From UBA5336 sp039034035 (GTDB taxonomy: Bacteria > Pseudomonadota > Alphaproteobacteria > Caulobacterales > Hyphomonadaceae), in assembly GCA_039034035.1 (NCBI GenBank), contig JBCCBN010000002.1:1-51654 (forward strand): a stretch of DNA of 51,654 nt, given 5' to 3'. Below the pieces are notes generated by a model. That model searched no databases, was not told where the DNA came from, and saw only the letters and a list, made by a program, of their open reading frames with translations. The position numbers and the translations under genes were made by a program. Shown here piece after piece: positions 9,120 to 17,388 of this stretch (positions are counted from its first letter, which is position 1; the number at the start of each line of letters is the position of its first letter).

Positions 9120-10112
9120 CTAGGCATTCGCCGCAGACGGTCGGGCGCTGACCCCGCGATAGACCAGCCACGCCCCGCCAATCCACATCGGCAACGACAA
9201 CAGCATCCCCATCGTAATGTCGCCCGGCAGGAAGCCGAGGAAACCGATATGTGCGTCCGGCTCGCGGAAACTCTCCGCAATCGAACGCCCGATCCCATAC
9301 ATCAGCAGGAACAAGCCCGCACTCAGGCCCGGCCGCTCCAGCAGCCTGAACCGGAACACCAGCAGCGACAGTACAAGAAACGGGACGAGCCCCTCCAGCA
9401 CCGCTTCGTAAAGCTGGCTCGGATGGCGGGGCATTTCCGCCGTGCGGCAGCCATAAAGCCCCAGATTGTCCGCACAATACACCCAGGCCCGGTTCGCCCA
9501 GTCATAGGCCCCCGGCGCCGCACCCACATTGGCCTCCGGGAACACCATGCCGAAACTGCTATCGGTGTGCCGGCCATAAAGCTCTGCATTGATGAAATTC
9601 GCCAGTCGCCCGAAAAACAGCCCGATCGGGGTCACCACGCCGGCAATATCGCCGATCGACATCAGGCTCACCCCGCGCTGCCGGGCCACCCAGAACAGCG
9701 CCAGCGCAACACCAATCAGTCCGCCATGAAAGCTCATCCCCCCTTCCCACACGCGCAGCAGCATCATCGGATCACTGGCGATACGGTCCGGCTCGAACGG
9801 GATCTGGTAGAACAGCATATAACCGATCCGCCCGCCCAGAATGACGCCCAACGTCGCGAAGAACAGCAGATCGTCAATAACATCCTTGGTCGCCGGCGCC
9901 GTCCCGCCGAAAAGGGCCGGCCGCGCCACCAGGCTCACGGCATAGCGCCAGGCCAGGAGCAGTCCCACCAGATACGCCAGCGCGTACCAGCGGATGGGAA
10001 AGTACAACGGACCGACATCGATAGTGAAGATCGCCGGGCTGAACTCGGGAAACGCCAAGGCGGTTGCGGGAAGCGCCGAAGCGGCAAAAAGCGTAGCAGC
10101 AGTGCTCAGCAT
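9120..10112 (-). CDS. lgt: prolipoprotein diacylglyceryl transferase
   Basis: Lgt moves diacylglycerol from phosphatidylglycerol to the lipobox Cys of prolipoproteins in the inner membrane. The 330-residue protein has about seven hydrophobic segments, the His-Gly-Gly motif at MSFHGGLIG (His129), and the Lgt signature GRLANFINAELYGR (168-181) with its essential Arg. The C-terminus ends in a membrane helix (ITMGMLLSLPMWIGGAWLVY). Two lipoproteins encoded nearby (LpoA-like and BON) would be among its substrates. It heads the minus-strand lgt-midA-pgeF operon and is divergent from ubiK across about 90 bases. Confidence 0.96.
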   Translation of the reverse strand: MLSTAATLFAASALPATALAFPEFSPAIFTIDVGPLYFPIRWYALAYLVGLLLAWRYAVSLVARPALFGGTAPATKDVIDDLLFFATLGVILGGRIGYMLFYQIPFEPDRIASDPMMLLRVWEGGMSFHGGLIGVALALFWVARQRGVSLMSIGDIAGVVTPIGLFFGRLANFINAELYGRHTDSSFGMVFPEANVGAAPGAYDWANRAWVYCADNLGLYGCRTAEMPRHPSQLYEAVLEGLVPFLVLSLLVFRFRLLERPGLSAGLFLLMYGIGRSIAESFREPDAHIGFLGFLPGDITMGMLLSLPMWIGGAWLVYRGVSARPSAANA

Positions 10113-10200
10113 CTCACTTTACCCTTTCCACCCCCGCTCCCATGTGTTGGGAGTGCTCGCAATCGGGTGCGTTTAGCCATTCGCGCGAAGGAGTAGCCCC

Positions 10201-10461
10201 ATGGCGAACACAAATCCACTGCTTGATGATCTCGCTGGCCTCATGACCGGCGCCATGGGCGCCGCCCGGGCCGCTGGTGATGAAGTGCGCACCGCCGCTT
10301 ATAGCCGCGTCCGCGAGGTGATTGCGGATATGGACCTGGCCGGCCGGGACGAAGTGGACGCCCTCAAGGCGCTCGCCACTGCCGCGCTCGAGCGGGTCGA
10401 AGCGCTGGAAGCGCGTGTCGCCGCGCTGGAGGAGAATTCCTCTGGCGGGCCAAGCGCTTAA
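10201..10461 (+). CDS. ubiK: UbiK-family ubiquinone biosynthesis accessory factor
   Basis: An 86-residue protein with the UbiK (BMFP/YqiC) layout: an N-terminal amphipathic helix (LLDDLAGLMTGAMGAARAAG), a helical middle and a C-terminal coiled coil (VEALEARVAALEE). UbiK helps organise the aerobic ubiquinone-synthesis complex on the membrane. The start has AAGGAG 8 bases upstream. It is the first of four codirectional genes; the fourth has a TetR fold shared with COQ9. Confidence 0.88.
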   Translation: MANTNPLLDDLAGLMTGAMGAARAAGDEVRTAAYSRVREVIADMDLAGRDEVDALKALATAALERVEALEARVAALEENSSGGPSA

Positions 10462-10569
10462 CAGCTTTGTGCAGATCGCAGCTATCGTAACTTGCGGGCG
10501 AATCCCGCCATGGCTAGCGTATTCAGGAAGCGGCCGGGGGGGCCGCGTCGCGTATCGGAGGGCTGCAAA

Positions 10570-11073
10570 ATGAGCCTTAGCCAATCCCATCCCACGGATC
10601 CAACCGGGGACACGCTCGATCTTATCGAGGATTTTCTGGAGACCAATAGCTGGCCCCATGAGCGCGAGGAAGACGATGCGGTTCAGTGCATCGTGCCGTC
10701 TCGCTGGGGCGAGATGGGCGGCCTGTTTGCCCTGCGCCTCGACCCGCCAGCCCTACATTTCTCTGTCACGCTCGACGTCAAACCGCAGATCGCGAAGAAA
10801 GCTGCCATCGCTGAATTGGTGATGATGATGAATGAGCGCCTGTGGCTCGGCCATTTCGACTATTGGGCCGAGGAAGGGGTGATCCTCTTTCGCCACGCCT
10901 TGCCGATGCTCGACCGCGACTGCCCCTCCGGCGGCGAGATCCGCTCGCTCATGGCCGCCGCCGTCGATGCCATCGACCGGTTCGTGCCCGCGTTCAACTT
11001 CGTGGTCTGGGCCGGCAAGACCCCGCGCGAAGCCATCGATGCCGCCATGTTCGAAACCAAGGGCGAAGCCTGA
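10570..11073 (+). CDS. YbjN-domain protein
   Basis: A 167-residue YbjN-family protein with the typical sequence of strands and helices (LIEDFLETNSWPHER, then FALRLDPPALHFSVTLDVKP, MMNERLWLGHFDYW and the C-terminal AFNFVVWAGKTPREAIDAA). The molecular function is unknown; alphaproteobacterial members commonly sit beside proC. The ATG at 10570 is favoured by GGAGGG seven bases upstream, although the frame is open from 10492. Confidence 0.88.
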   Translation: MSLSQSHPTDPTGDTLDLIEDFLETNSWPHEREEDDAVQCIVPSRWGEMGGLFALRLDPPALHFSVTLDVKPQIAKKAAIAELVMMMNERLWLGHFDYWAEEGVILFRHALPMLDRDCPSGGEIRSLMAAAVDAIDRFVPAFNFVVWAGKTPREAIDAAMFETKGEA

Positions 11074-11124
11074 CCTTCGCCCCTGATTGGCACCATCTTT
11101 GGTGCGCGCCGAAGGAGCCTGCCC

Positions 11125-11955
11125 ATGCCTCAAGGCCCGCTCGTCCTGTTTGGCGCCGAGCGCATGGGATCTGCCCTTGCGGAGGGCTGGCTCAAAGGCC
11201 CGCTCGACCGCCCGCTTTTCATCATCGACCCACACCCCGCCGCAGGGCTGAAAGCCCACGCCGATGCCGGCCGCCTCACCCTCAACCCGCCCGCTGAATC
11301 GGCTGGTGTGCTCGCGGTGTGCGTCAAGCCGCAGGTCTTCCCATCGGTCGCCCAGGATCTCACACACTGGATCGGCCCTGAAACCGCTGTGCTCTCCATC
11401 ATGGCCGGCATCCGGCTCGACCAATTGGCCAGCCGGCTCGGAACCGCCCGCATCATCCGCGCCATGCCGAACACGCCGGGGGCCATCGGTCAGGGCGTGA
11501 CCCTGATCTCGCCAGGGCCCGGCGCAACCACCGCAGATACCACGCTCGCCACGGCCTTGCTCGCCCCGCTCGGCCTCGTCGAAGGCCCGATGGATGAAGA
11601 CCAACTCTCGATCGCCACCGCCGTCTCAGGATGTGGGCCGGCCTACCTCTTCCTCCTCGCCGAAATCCTCGGTGACGCGGGCACCGAAGCCGGGCTCGAT
11701 CCCGCACTGTCTGCCCGCATTGCCCAGGCCACCGTCACGGGCGCCGCAGCGCTCCTTGCGTCCGGTGACACGTCTCCAGCCGACCTGCGCCGCGCGGTCA
11801 CCTCGCCCAATGGCGTCACCCAGGCCGCGCTTGAGGTCTTGATGGCCGAGAATGGATGGCCATCTCCCATGCATGAGGCGATTGCTGCGGCCGTCGCCCG
11901 GGATGCAGCCCTCTCGGCTGCGCTGGATGCGGAGCAGGGCGATGGACAAGACTGA
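11125..11955 (+). CDS. proC: pyrroline-5-carboxylate reductase
   Basis: ProC catalyses the last step of proline synthesis, reducing pyrroline-5-carboxylate with NAD(P)H. The 276-residue protein shows the Rossmann N-terminus LVLFGAERMGSALAEG, the AVCVKPQVF and IRAMPNTPGAIGQG segments, and the C-terminal signature region AVSGCGPAYLFLLAE followed by the dimer helices. One odd point is that the glycine motif reads GAERMG where GxGxMG is usual, putting Glu in place of the second Gly. Its end overlaps the next gene by 14 bases. Confidence 0.93.
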   Translation: MPQGPLVLFGAERMGSALAEGWLKGPLDRPLFIIDPHPAAGLKAHADAGRLTLNPPAESAGVLAVCVKPQVFPSVAQDLTHWIGPETAVLSIMAGIRLDQLASRLGTARIIRAMPNTPGAIGQGVTLISPGPGATTADTTLATALLAPLGLVEGPMDEDQLSIATAVSGCGPAYLFLLAEILGDAGTEAGLDPALSARIAQATVTGAAALLASGDTSPADLRRAVTSPNGVTQAALEVLMAENGWPSPMHEAIAAAVARDAALSAALDAEQGDGQD

Positions 11956-12610
11956 AATCCTCGACAAGGGGTTTGAAGCCGCGCTTGGCTTGGCGGCCGA
12001 TCGGCCATGGTCCAGCCTCAGCCTGCGCGAGATCGCCGAAGCCGCCGCCGTCCCGCTCACGGCCTTCCAGGGCCTGGCCGACCGCGACCGGCTCGCCCTC
12101 CATGCCGACGCCTATTTCGACCGGCCCATGTCCGCAGAGACCCTCGACTCCAGCGACCCGGCTCGCGAACGCCTGTTCGATGTCATCATGCTCCGGTTCG
12201 AGGCCATGGAACCCCATCGCGAGGGCCTGGTATCCCTGCTGCGGTCGATCGACCGGTCCGGCGTGCTCCGGCTGCAGCGGCTCAAGGCCCGGCGCCAATC
12301 GGCGGAATGGGCCCTGATTTCCGCTGGTCTCGACCATGGCGGACAGGTGCCCCTTCCGGTGAAGGCGCTCGGCCTCGCCTGGGTGCTGGCGCGCACTGAA
12401 GAGGCCTGGCGCCGGGAAACCGATCCCGGCTACGCCAAGACCATGTCCGCCCTGGACAAGGGCCTTCGCCAGGCCGAACGCCAGCTGGACCGCATGGGCT
12501 CATTCGGATTTTCCAAGGCCCGCCAGTCTCCTGACCGGTCTCCTAACCAGTCTCCGGAGGCGCCGGAACCCCCGGCGCCCAGTGCAGACGAAACCCCCAC
12601 ACCGGCCTGA
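11942..12610 (+). CDS. TetR-fold protein (regulator or COQ9-like)
   Basis: A 222-residue protein. The N-terminal ~50 residues resemble a TetR helix-turn-helix (LSLREIAEAAAVPLTAFQGL, then ADRDRLALHADAYF). The helical body includes REGLVSLLRSIDRSG and the aromatic segment LGLAWVLARTEEAWRRETD. The C-terminal ~30 residues are a Pro/Ser-rich tail. The ATG at 11942 overlaps proC and suggests translational coupling. COQ9 lipid-binding proteins share this fold, and the operon starts with ubiK, so a role in ubiquinone synthesis rather than transcription is a real alternative. DNA targets cannot be named. Confidence 0.75.
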   Translation: MDKTEILDKGFEAALGLAADRPWSSLSLREIAEAAAVPLTAFQGLADRDRLALHADAYFDRPMSAETLDSSDPARERLFDVIMLRFEAMEPHREGLVSLLRSIDRSGVLRLQRLKARRQSAEWALISAGLDHGGQVPLPVKALGLAWVLARTEEAWRRETDPGYAKTMSALDKGLRQAERQLDRMGSFGFSKARQSPDRSPNQSPEAPEPPAPSADETPTPA

Positions 12611-12691
12611 ACCCAACGCTCGCGAAAAAGCTGACCCTCCCGGCGCTGGCCCCCCGCGCCGCAAATCAGTGTGTTGGCCAGGAAACGTCGC

Positions 12692-14005
12692 TCAGCCGAT
12701 CGTTTCGTCCTCGAACGATCCCGGCCCCCTCTCAACCAGCACGGCCCCCTCGCTCAGGTCGATCTCATAGACCGCAAGGCTCCGCTTGGTCGTTCCGTCC
12801 TCGCGGAAGCGGAAGAGGCCCGTCACGCCGCGAAACCCGTCTGGATCCTCGATGCCCGCCTCGTCGATCCCGCGCCGGGACCGCTCCAGCACCATCGCAA
12901 TCGATGCCGCATCATAGCCAAGTGCGGCCAATTCCGGCGGCTGCCGGCCATATACCCGCTCATACGAGCTTTCGAACGTTGCTAGCGCTTCGGGCGGGGG
13001 CGCGGCAAACCAGGCCCCGCTCAGGGTCGGTTCTCGCAAGGCCGACGGGTCGCTCGCCCAGCGGCTAGTGCCCATCATCCGGATACGCCGGAAATCGACC
13101 CCGAAATACGGGATCAATGGCGCCACCGCCCGCAGCCTCGTACCATTCTCCGGGATCATCAGCGCCACCCGGTCGGGCCGGAACTCGATCTCCTGCTTCA
13201 GCACTTCGGCCACGATCTGGGCCTCTGTGGTCGGCGCTTCGCTGGCGGGATCATAGAACTGCGACACCGAAAGCCCCGCGCCGGTCTCCAGCGCCTGCTC
13301 CCGCAGCGCCGCCTCGACCCGGTAGCCATAGGCATTGCGCGGGCCGAGAAAAGCAAAGCTTTCCACTCCGAACTGCCGCGCATACCGCACCACCCGGGCG
13401 ACTTCTTCCTCGACCGTCAATGATGAGAGATAAGCGCCTTCACCGGCTGCGCCCGGATCATTGGAGAATGCGATCACCGGTGCGTCCGCCTGTTCCGCAA
13501 TCGAGCGGATCGCCTGCACATTCGCCGAAAACAGCGGACCCAGGAACACATTGGCCCCTTCCGAAACCGCCTCCAGCGCCGCTTCAGTGGTCCCGGTCTG
13601 GGTCCCGGCCGTATCCTTCGGGATCAGCAGGAAACTGTCATCGCCCTGTTCGAACAGCGCGAGCTCGATCGCCGCCAGCAGGCCCTGGGCCTCACTCTGC
13701 ACCCGGCGATTGGGATGGCTGAACGGCAACAGCACCGCCGCGCGCGTAATGTCACGCCCCTGCATGTGCGGCGGGGTCAGATCGCCGCTCACGGCCGGTT
13801 CGTCATCGGTCACGATCACGACCGGCGTCTCGTCGCCGGGCGGCAACGCGTCTTCCGCTTCGGGCACCGGATCGACGCGCGGATCGCCGGTGGAGATCGG
13901 CACGGTCGGCCTCGCGGGCCCGCCTGCGCAGGCCGTCATCAACAGTGCAGCCAGCAAGAGGGTTGGCGCGCTCGCCATCCCGCGCAATGGTCGGATCGAT
14001 GTCAT
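12692..14005 (-). CDS. LpoA-like penicillin-binding protein activator lipoprotein
   Basis: Read from the ATG at 14005 (437 aa), the protein begins with a lipoprotein signal ending in the lipobox LMTAC (Cys26), then a Pro/Asp/Glu-rich spacer and a periplasmic-binding-protein type I fold (AAVLLPFSHPN, NVFLGPLFSANVQAI, APVIAFSNDPGAAGEG, FAFLGPRNAYGY). This matches the C-terminal domain of LpoA-type activators of class A PBPs, acting at the cell wall. The ATG has AGGAAGAGG about 9 bases upstream; a GTG at 14029 is also in frame. Its start is interleaved with the start of divergent rsmI. Confidence 0.85.
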   Translation of the reverse strand: MTSIRPLRGMASAPTLLLAALLMTACAGGPARPTVPISTGDPRVDPVPEAEDALPPGDETPVVIVTDDEPAVSGDLTPPHMQGRDITRAAVLLPFSHPNRRVQSEAQGLLAAIELALFEQGDDSFLLIPKDTAGTQTGTTEAALEAVSEGANVFLGPLFSANVQAIRSIAEQADAPVIAFSNDPGAAGEGAYLSSLTVEEEVARVVRYARQFGVESFAFLGPRNAYGYRVEAALREQALETGAGLSVSQFYDPASEAPTTEAQIVAEVLKQEIEFRPDRVALMIPENGTRLRAVAPLIPYFGVDFRRIRMMGTSRWASDPSALREPTLSGAWFAAPPPEALATFESSYERVYGRQPPELAALGYDAASIAMVLERSRRGIDEAGIEDPDGFRGVTGLFRFREDGTTKRSLAVYEIDLSEGAVLVERGPGSFEDETIG

Positions 14006-14928
14006 CGTCTGATCCCTCTTCCTCTTCACCGGTTCAACCCTGGCGCGACCCTAAGGCGGGCCCCAGCGGCGGGCAAGCTGCCCCAAGCCTCGCTCCCGGC
14101 CTCTACATCGTGTCGACGCCCATCGGCAATCTCCGCGATATCACCCTCCGCGCCCTCGACACGCTGGCGGGCGTTGACGAAGTGCTGGCCGAAGACACCC
14201 GCGTCGCCCGAAAGCTGCTCGATGCCTACGCCATCAAGGCACGCCTGACAGCCTATCATGACCACAATGGGGCGCAGCGGCGGCCAGACATCCTCAGGGC
14301 CCTGGCCGCCGGTGCACGGATCGGATTGGTCAGCGATGCCGGCACGCCGCTCGTCTCTGATCCCGGCTTCAAGCTGGTGCGCGAAGCGGCCGAAGCGGGC
14401 CACACCATCGTGCCCATCCCTGGTCCATCGGCCATGCTGGCCGGGCTGATAACGTCCGGCCTGCCCAGCGACCGGTTCCTGTTCATCGGTTTCCTGCCCC
14501 AGAAATCAGCCGCCCGCACCCGGGCGCTCAGCGCCGTCGCCACCACGGATGCCACCCTGATCGCCTATGAAAGCGGCCCCCGCCTCGCCGCCATGCTCGC
14601 CGACGCCGCCGAAGCGCTCGGTCCCAACCGGCCCGCTGCCATCGCCCGGGAGCTGACCAAACGCTTCGAAGAGACCCGCCGCGGCACGCTCGCCGATCTC
14701 GCCGCCCACTATGCCAGCGCCGGCGGGCCGAAAGGCGAGATTGTCGTGCTGATCGGCCCCGCCCATGGGAAGGAGACCGGCGCCGACGCCCTCGACGCCT
14801 ACCTCCAGACCGCCCTGCAAGAGCTTCCCGTCAAGGCCGCCTCGGAAGCGGCCGCCGACGCACTCGGCGTCCCCCGCCGCGCCGCCTACCAGCGCGCCCT
14901 CGCCCTGAAAGCTTCGGCCGATGGCTAG
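13999..14928 (+). CDS. rsmI: 16S rRNA 2'-O-ribose C1402 methyltransferase
   Basis: RsmI uses SAM to methylate the ribose of C1402 in the 16S rRNA decoding centre. The tetrapyrrole-methylase fold is clear: GLYIVSTPIGNLRDITLRAL, LAEDTRVARKLLD, LVSDAGTPLVSDPGFKLV, IPGPSAMLAGLITSGLP and FLFIGFLPQK. The ATG at 13999 gives 309 residues with a Ser/Pro-rich lead; ATGs upstream at 13987 and 13945 are possible, but none lies closer to the fold. There is no strong ribosome site. It is divergent from the LpoA-like gene and overlaps yraN by 8 bases. Many bacteria share the lpoA-rsmI-yraN order. Confidence 0.93.
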   Translation: MSSSDPSSSSPVQPWRDPKAGPSGGQAAPSLAPGLYIVSTPIGNLRDITLRALDTLAGVDEVLAEDTRVARKLLDAYAIKARLTAYHDHNGAQRRPDILRALAAGARIGLVSDAGTPLVSDPGFKLVREAAEAGHTIVPIPGPSAMLAGLITSGLPSDRFLFIGFLPQKSAARTRALSAVATTDATLIAYESGPRLAAMLADAAEALGPNRPAAIARELTKRFEETRRGTLADLAAHYASAGGPKGEIVVLIGPAHGKETGADALDAYLQTALQELPVKAASEAAADALGVPRRAAYQRALALKASADG

Positions 14929-15331
14929 TGCCGGCGGCAATCCAAACCCCAAAGCCAACCGGCGCAAGGCCGCCGAACGCCGTGGCCGCCGGGGCGAGAC
15001 CCTCGCCGCTCTGATGCTTCGACTGAAGGGCTACCGGATCGTCGCCCAAAGGCTCCAGACCCGCCTCGGCGAGATTGACCTGATCGCCCGCCGAGGAACC
15101 GTGCTCGTCTTCGTCGAGGTCAAGGCCCGGCCCACCATAACCGGTGCCATCCATGCCGTCTCGCCCAAGGCTCGGCGCCGGATCGAGCAGGCGGCCCACC
15201 AATGGGCGTCCCGCATCGACCCCAAGAATCAACTCGGGCGCCGCTACGATATCGTCGCCGTGCGGCCCTGGCGCTGGCCCGTCCATATTCGCGACGCCTG
15301 GCGCCCAGATTTTGCCCAATCGCCGCGTTAA
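14921..15331 (+). CDS. YraN-family endonuclease-like protein (UPF0102)
   Basis: A 136-residue protein with a restriction-endonuclease-like core: GRRGETLAALMLRLKGYRIV, then GEIDLIARRGTVLVFVEVKAR carrying the Asp and the E-x-K pair expected of a metal-dependent nuclease fold. The biological role of YraN proteins is not settled. It overlaps the rsmI end by 8 bases and is probably cotranslated. It is of usual length, with a basic N-terminus. Confidence 0.92.
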   Translation: MASAGGNPNPKANRRKAAERRGRRGETLAALMLRLKGYRIVAQRLQTRLGEIDLIARRGTVLVFVEVKARPTITGAIHAVSPKARRRIEQAAHQWASRIDPKNQLGRRYDIVAVRPWRWPVHIRDAWRPDFAQSPR

Positions 15332-15383
15332 ACCCCAGCGAATTCAGCCTTCCCCTCCGGCTCGAAACGGGAGACTCCCCACA

Positions 15384-16094
15384 ATGAACCCCACCTCACC
15401 GCAACCCTGCCCCTCCACCGCCCGGCGCGCGACACCAATACAAACCGCGCCGAAAGCCCTGATCCTCCCCACCCTTGCGCTCGCAATCCTTGCCAGCTCA
15501 GGCTGCGCAGCCGCCGTTGTCGGCAGCGCCGGCGCCGTCGGTGTCGCCGCGGTCCAGGAGCGCACCGTGGGCGAAGCGGTCGATGACGCCGCCACATCCG
15601 CCGACATCAAGACCCGCCTCCTGTCCGAGCGCGGCTACGGCGAGGTTGATGTGGAGGTCGAAGGCGGCCAGGTGCTCCTCACGGGCCGGGTCAACACCCC
15701 CGAAGAGCGCGTCCGCGCCGAAGATGTCGCCTGGAGTGTCACCGGCACCCAAAGCGTCGCCAATGAGGTGAAGATCGAACCGGCCGGCGGCTTCATCGCC
15801 AATCTCGGTGACGAATTCATCACTGCCCGCGTGCGTGCCGCCCTTGTCGCCGCCTCCGACGTTCGTAGCGTGAATATCAATGTCGAGACCTATGATGGCG
15901 TCGTCTACCTCATGGGTCTGGTCCGCACCTCGCGGGAGCTGGAAGAAGCCGCCGAGAAAGCCTCCCTTGTGCGCGGTGTGAACCAGGTCGTGTCCTTCAT
16001 GCGGGTGCGCGAGGCCCGCCAGACCCCGCAAGCCGCGCCCGTCGTTCAGGGGACCGACACCGATAGCGAACTGCTCGGCGGCACCGATAGCTGA
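15384..16094 (+). CDS. BON-domain outer-envelope lipoprotein
   Basis: A 236-residue protein. A lipoprotein signal (LILPTLALAILASSGC) places the lipidated Cys near residue 38. Two BON domains follow: SADIKTRLLSERGYGEVDVEV...VLLTGRVNTPEE and the second with ITARVRAALVAASDVRS...VVYLMGLVRTSRE. BON domains bind phospholipid or envelope surfaces, so this is a DolP/OsmY-type outer-membrane maintenance protein. The ATG at 15384 is chosen for its GGGAG site and signal peptide, although the frame is open much further upstream. It follows yraN by about 50 bases. Confidence 0.9.
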   Translation: MNPTSPQPCPSTARRATPIQTAPKALILPTLALAILASSGCAAAVVGSAGAVGVAAVQERTVGEAVDDAATSADIKTRLLSERGYGEVDVEVEGGQVLLTGRVNTPEERVRAEDVAWSVTGTQSVANEVKIEPAGGFIANLGDEFITARVRAALVAASDVRSVNINVETYDGVVYLMGLVRTSRELEEAAEKASLVRGVNQVVSFMRVREARQTPQAAPVVQGTDTDSELLGGTDS

Positions 16095-16298
16095 CCGGTT
16101 TCACTGACCGGTTTCACTGGCCGGTTCGCTGGCGCGCCGCACAGACCGAACTGGCGAAAAGACCTGTTGGTGACTGCCCCCCCTACGCGCGAACGGCCTA
16201 GCATCCGCCCCATCCAGACCCTACCTTGCCGGCCAGTGTCCCGAGCCAGCGATGTCTCGCGCGGGAAGCGTTCCGAGCGGACAAGGAGGCCTTTACCC

Positions 16299-17267
16299 AT
16301 GGCAGAAGCACCGAACCTGCGCGTTGCGATCCAGATGGACCCGCTCGAAGACGTCAATGTCGATGCCGACACGACCTTCGCCCTCGCCGAAGCCGCCCAG
16401 GCGCGGGGCCATTCGCTCTGGGTCTACGGCCCCGAAGCGCTGACCTATGACAGCGGCCGGGTGAAGGCCCGCGCCCGGCCCGTCACCGTCCAGCGCGTCG
16501 CCGGGACGCCCGGCCTGTTCGGCCCCGAAACCGTGCTCGACCTCGCCAGCGACATGGATGTCGTCCTGCTCCGTCAGGACCCGCCCTTCAACATGGCCTA
16601 CATCACGACCTGCCACCTGCTCGACCTCATCTCCGGCCAGACCCTGGTGCTCAACAATCCCGCCAGCGTCCAGGCCAATCCCGAGAAGATCTATCCGCTG
16701 CTCTATCCCGATATCACCCCGCCCACCCTGATCAGCCGGGACCTCGCCGCCATCGACGCGTTCCGCGCCATCCATGGCGACATCATCCTCAAGCCGCTCT
16801 ACAGCTATGGCGGCAAGGGCGTGTTCCGTATCCGGCCCGGCGACCCCAACCTGTCCGCCCTCACCGAAATGCTGATGAGCGGCTCCCCCGAACCGGTCGT
16901 CGTCCAGGCCTTCCTCCCGGCCATTTCCGAGGGCGACAAGCGCATCATTCTCATCAATGGCGACGTCGCCGGCGGCTTCAACCGCGTGCCCCAGGGCGAC
17001 GATATGCGCTCGAACATGCGCGTCGGCGGCGAGGCGGTGCCCATCGAACTCAGCCCCTCCGATCGCGCGATCTGCGAGCGCATCGGTCCGGACCTCAAAC
17101 GCCTCGGCCAACTCCTCGTCGGCATCGATGTGATCGGCGACAAGCTCACAGAAGTAAACGTCACCTCTCCCACCGGCATCCAGGTGCTCAAGCAATTTAC
17201 CGGCATCGATGCGGCCGCCATGTTCTGGGACGTGGTCGACCAGATGCACCAGGCGCGGGCGGCCTGA
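16299..17267 (+). CDS. gshB: glutathione synthetase
   Basis: GshB joins gamma-glutamylcysteine and glycine with ATP to make glutathione. The 322-residue protein shows the N-terminal domain with VAIQMDPLEDVNVDADTTF, the MDVVLLRQDPPFNMAYITTC segment, and the ATP-grasp region (DIILKPLYSYGGKGVFRI, VVVQAFLPAISEGDKRI, GIDVIGDKLTEVNVTSPTGI). AAGGAGG nine bases before the ATG at 16299 fixes the start. It stands alone between the BON lipoprotein and yifB. Confidence 0.96.
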   Translation: MAEAPNLRVAIQMDPLEDVNVDADTTFALAEAAQARGHSLWVYGPEALTYDSGRVKARARPVTVQRVAGTPGLFGPETVLDLASDMDVVLLRQDPPFNMAYITTCHLLDLISGQTLVLNNPASVQANPEKIYPLLYPDITPPTLISRDLAAIDAFRAIHGDIILKPLYSYGGKGVFRIRPGDPNLSALTEMLMSGSPEPVVVQAFLPAISEGDKRIILINGDVAGGFNRVPQGDDMRSNMRVGGEAVPIELSPSDRAICERIGPDLKRLGQLLVGIDVIGDKLTEVNVTSPTGIQVLKQFTGIDAAAMFWDVVDQMHQARAA

Positions 17268-17388
17268 CCAACCTTCCCCACACCTCGTTCCAATCGCGAG
17301 TTGAGCTGTGGAATTCGCAAATCTTTACGATTTGTTCTTTTCCTGTTCCATGCGCCATGTTAACCATTGGCGACGGGATGGGGAAGGC

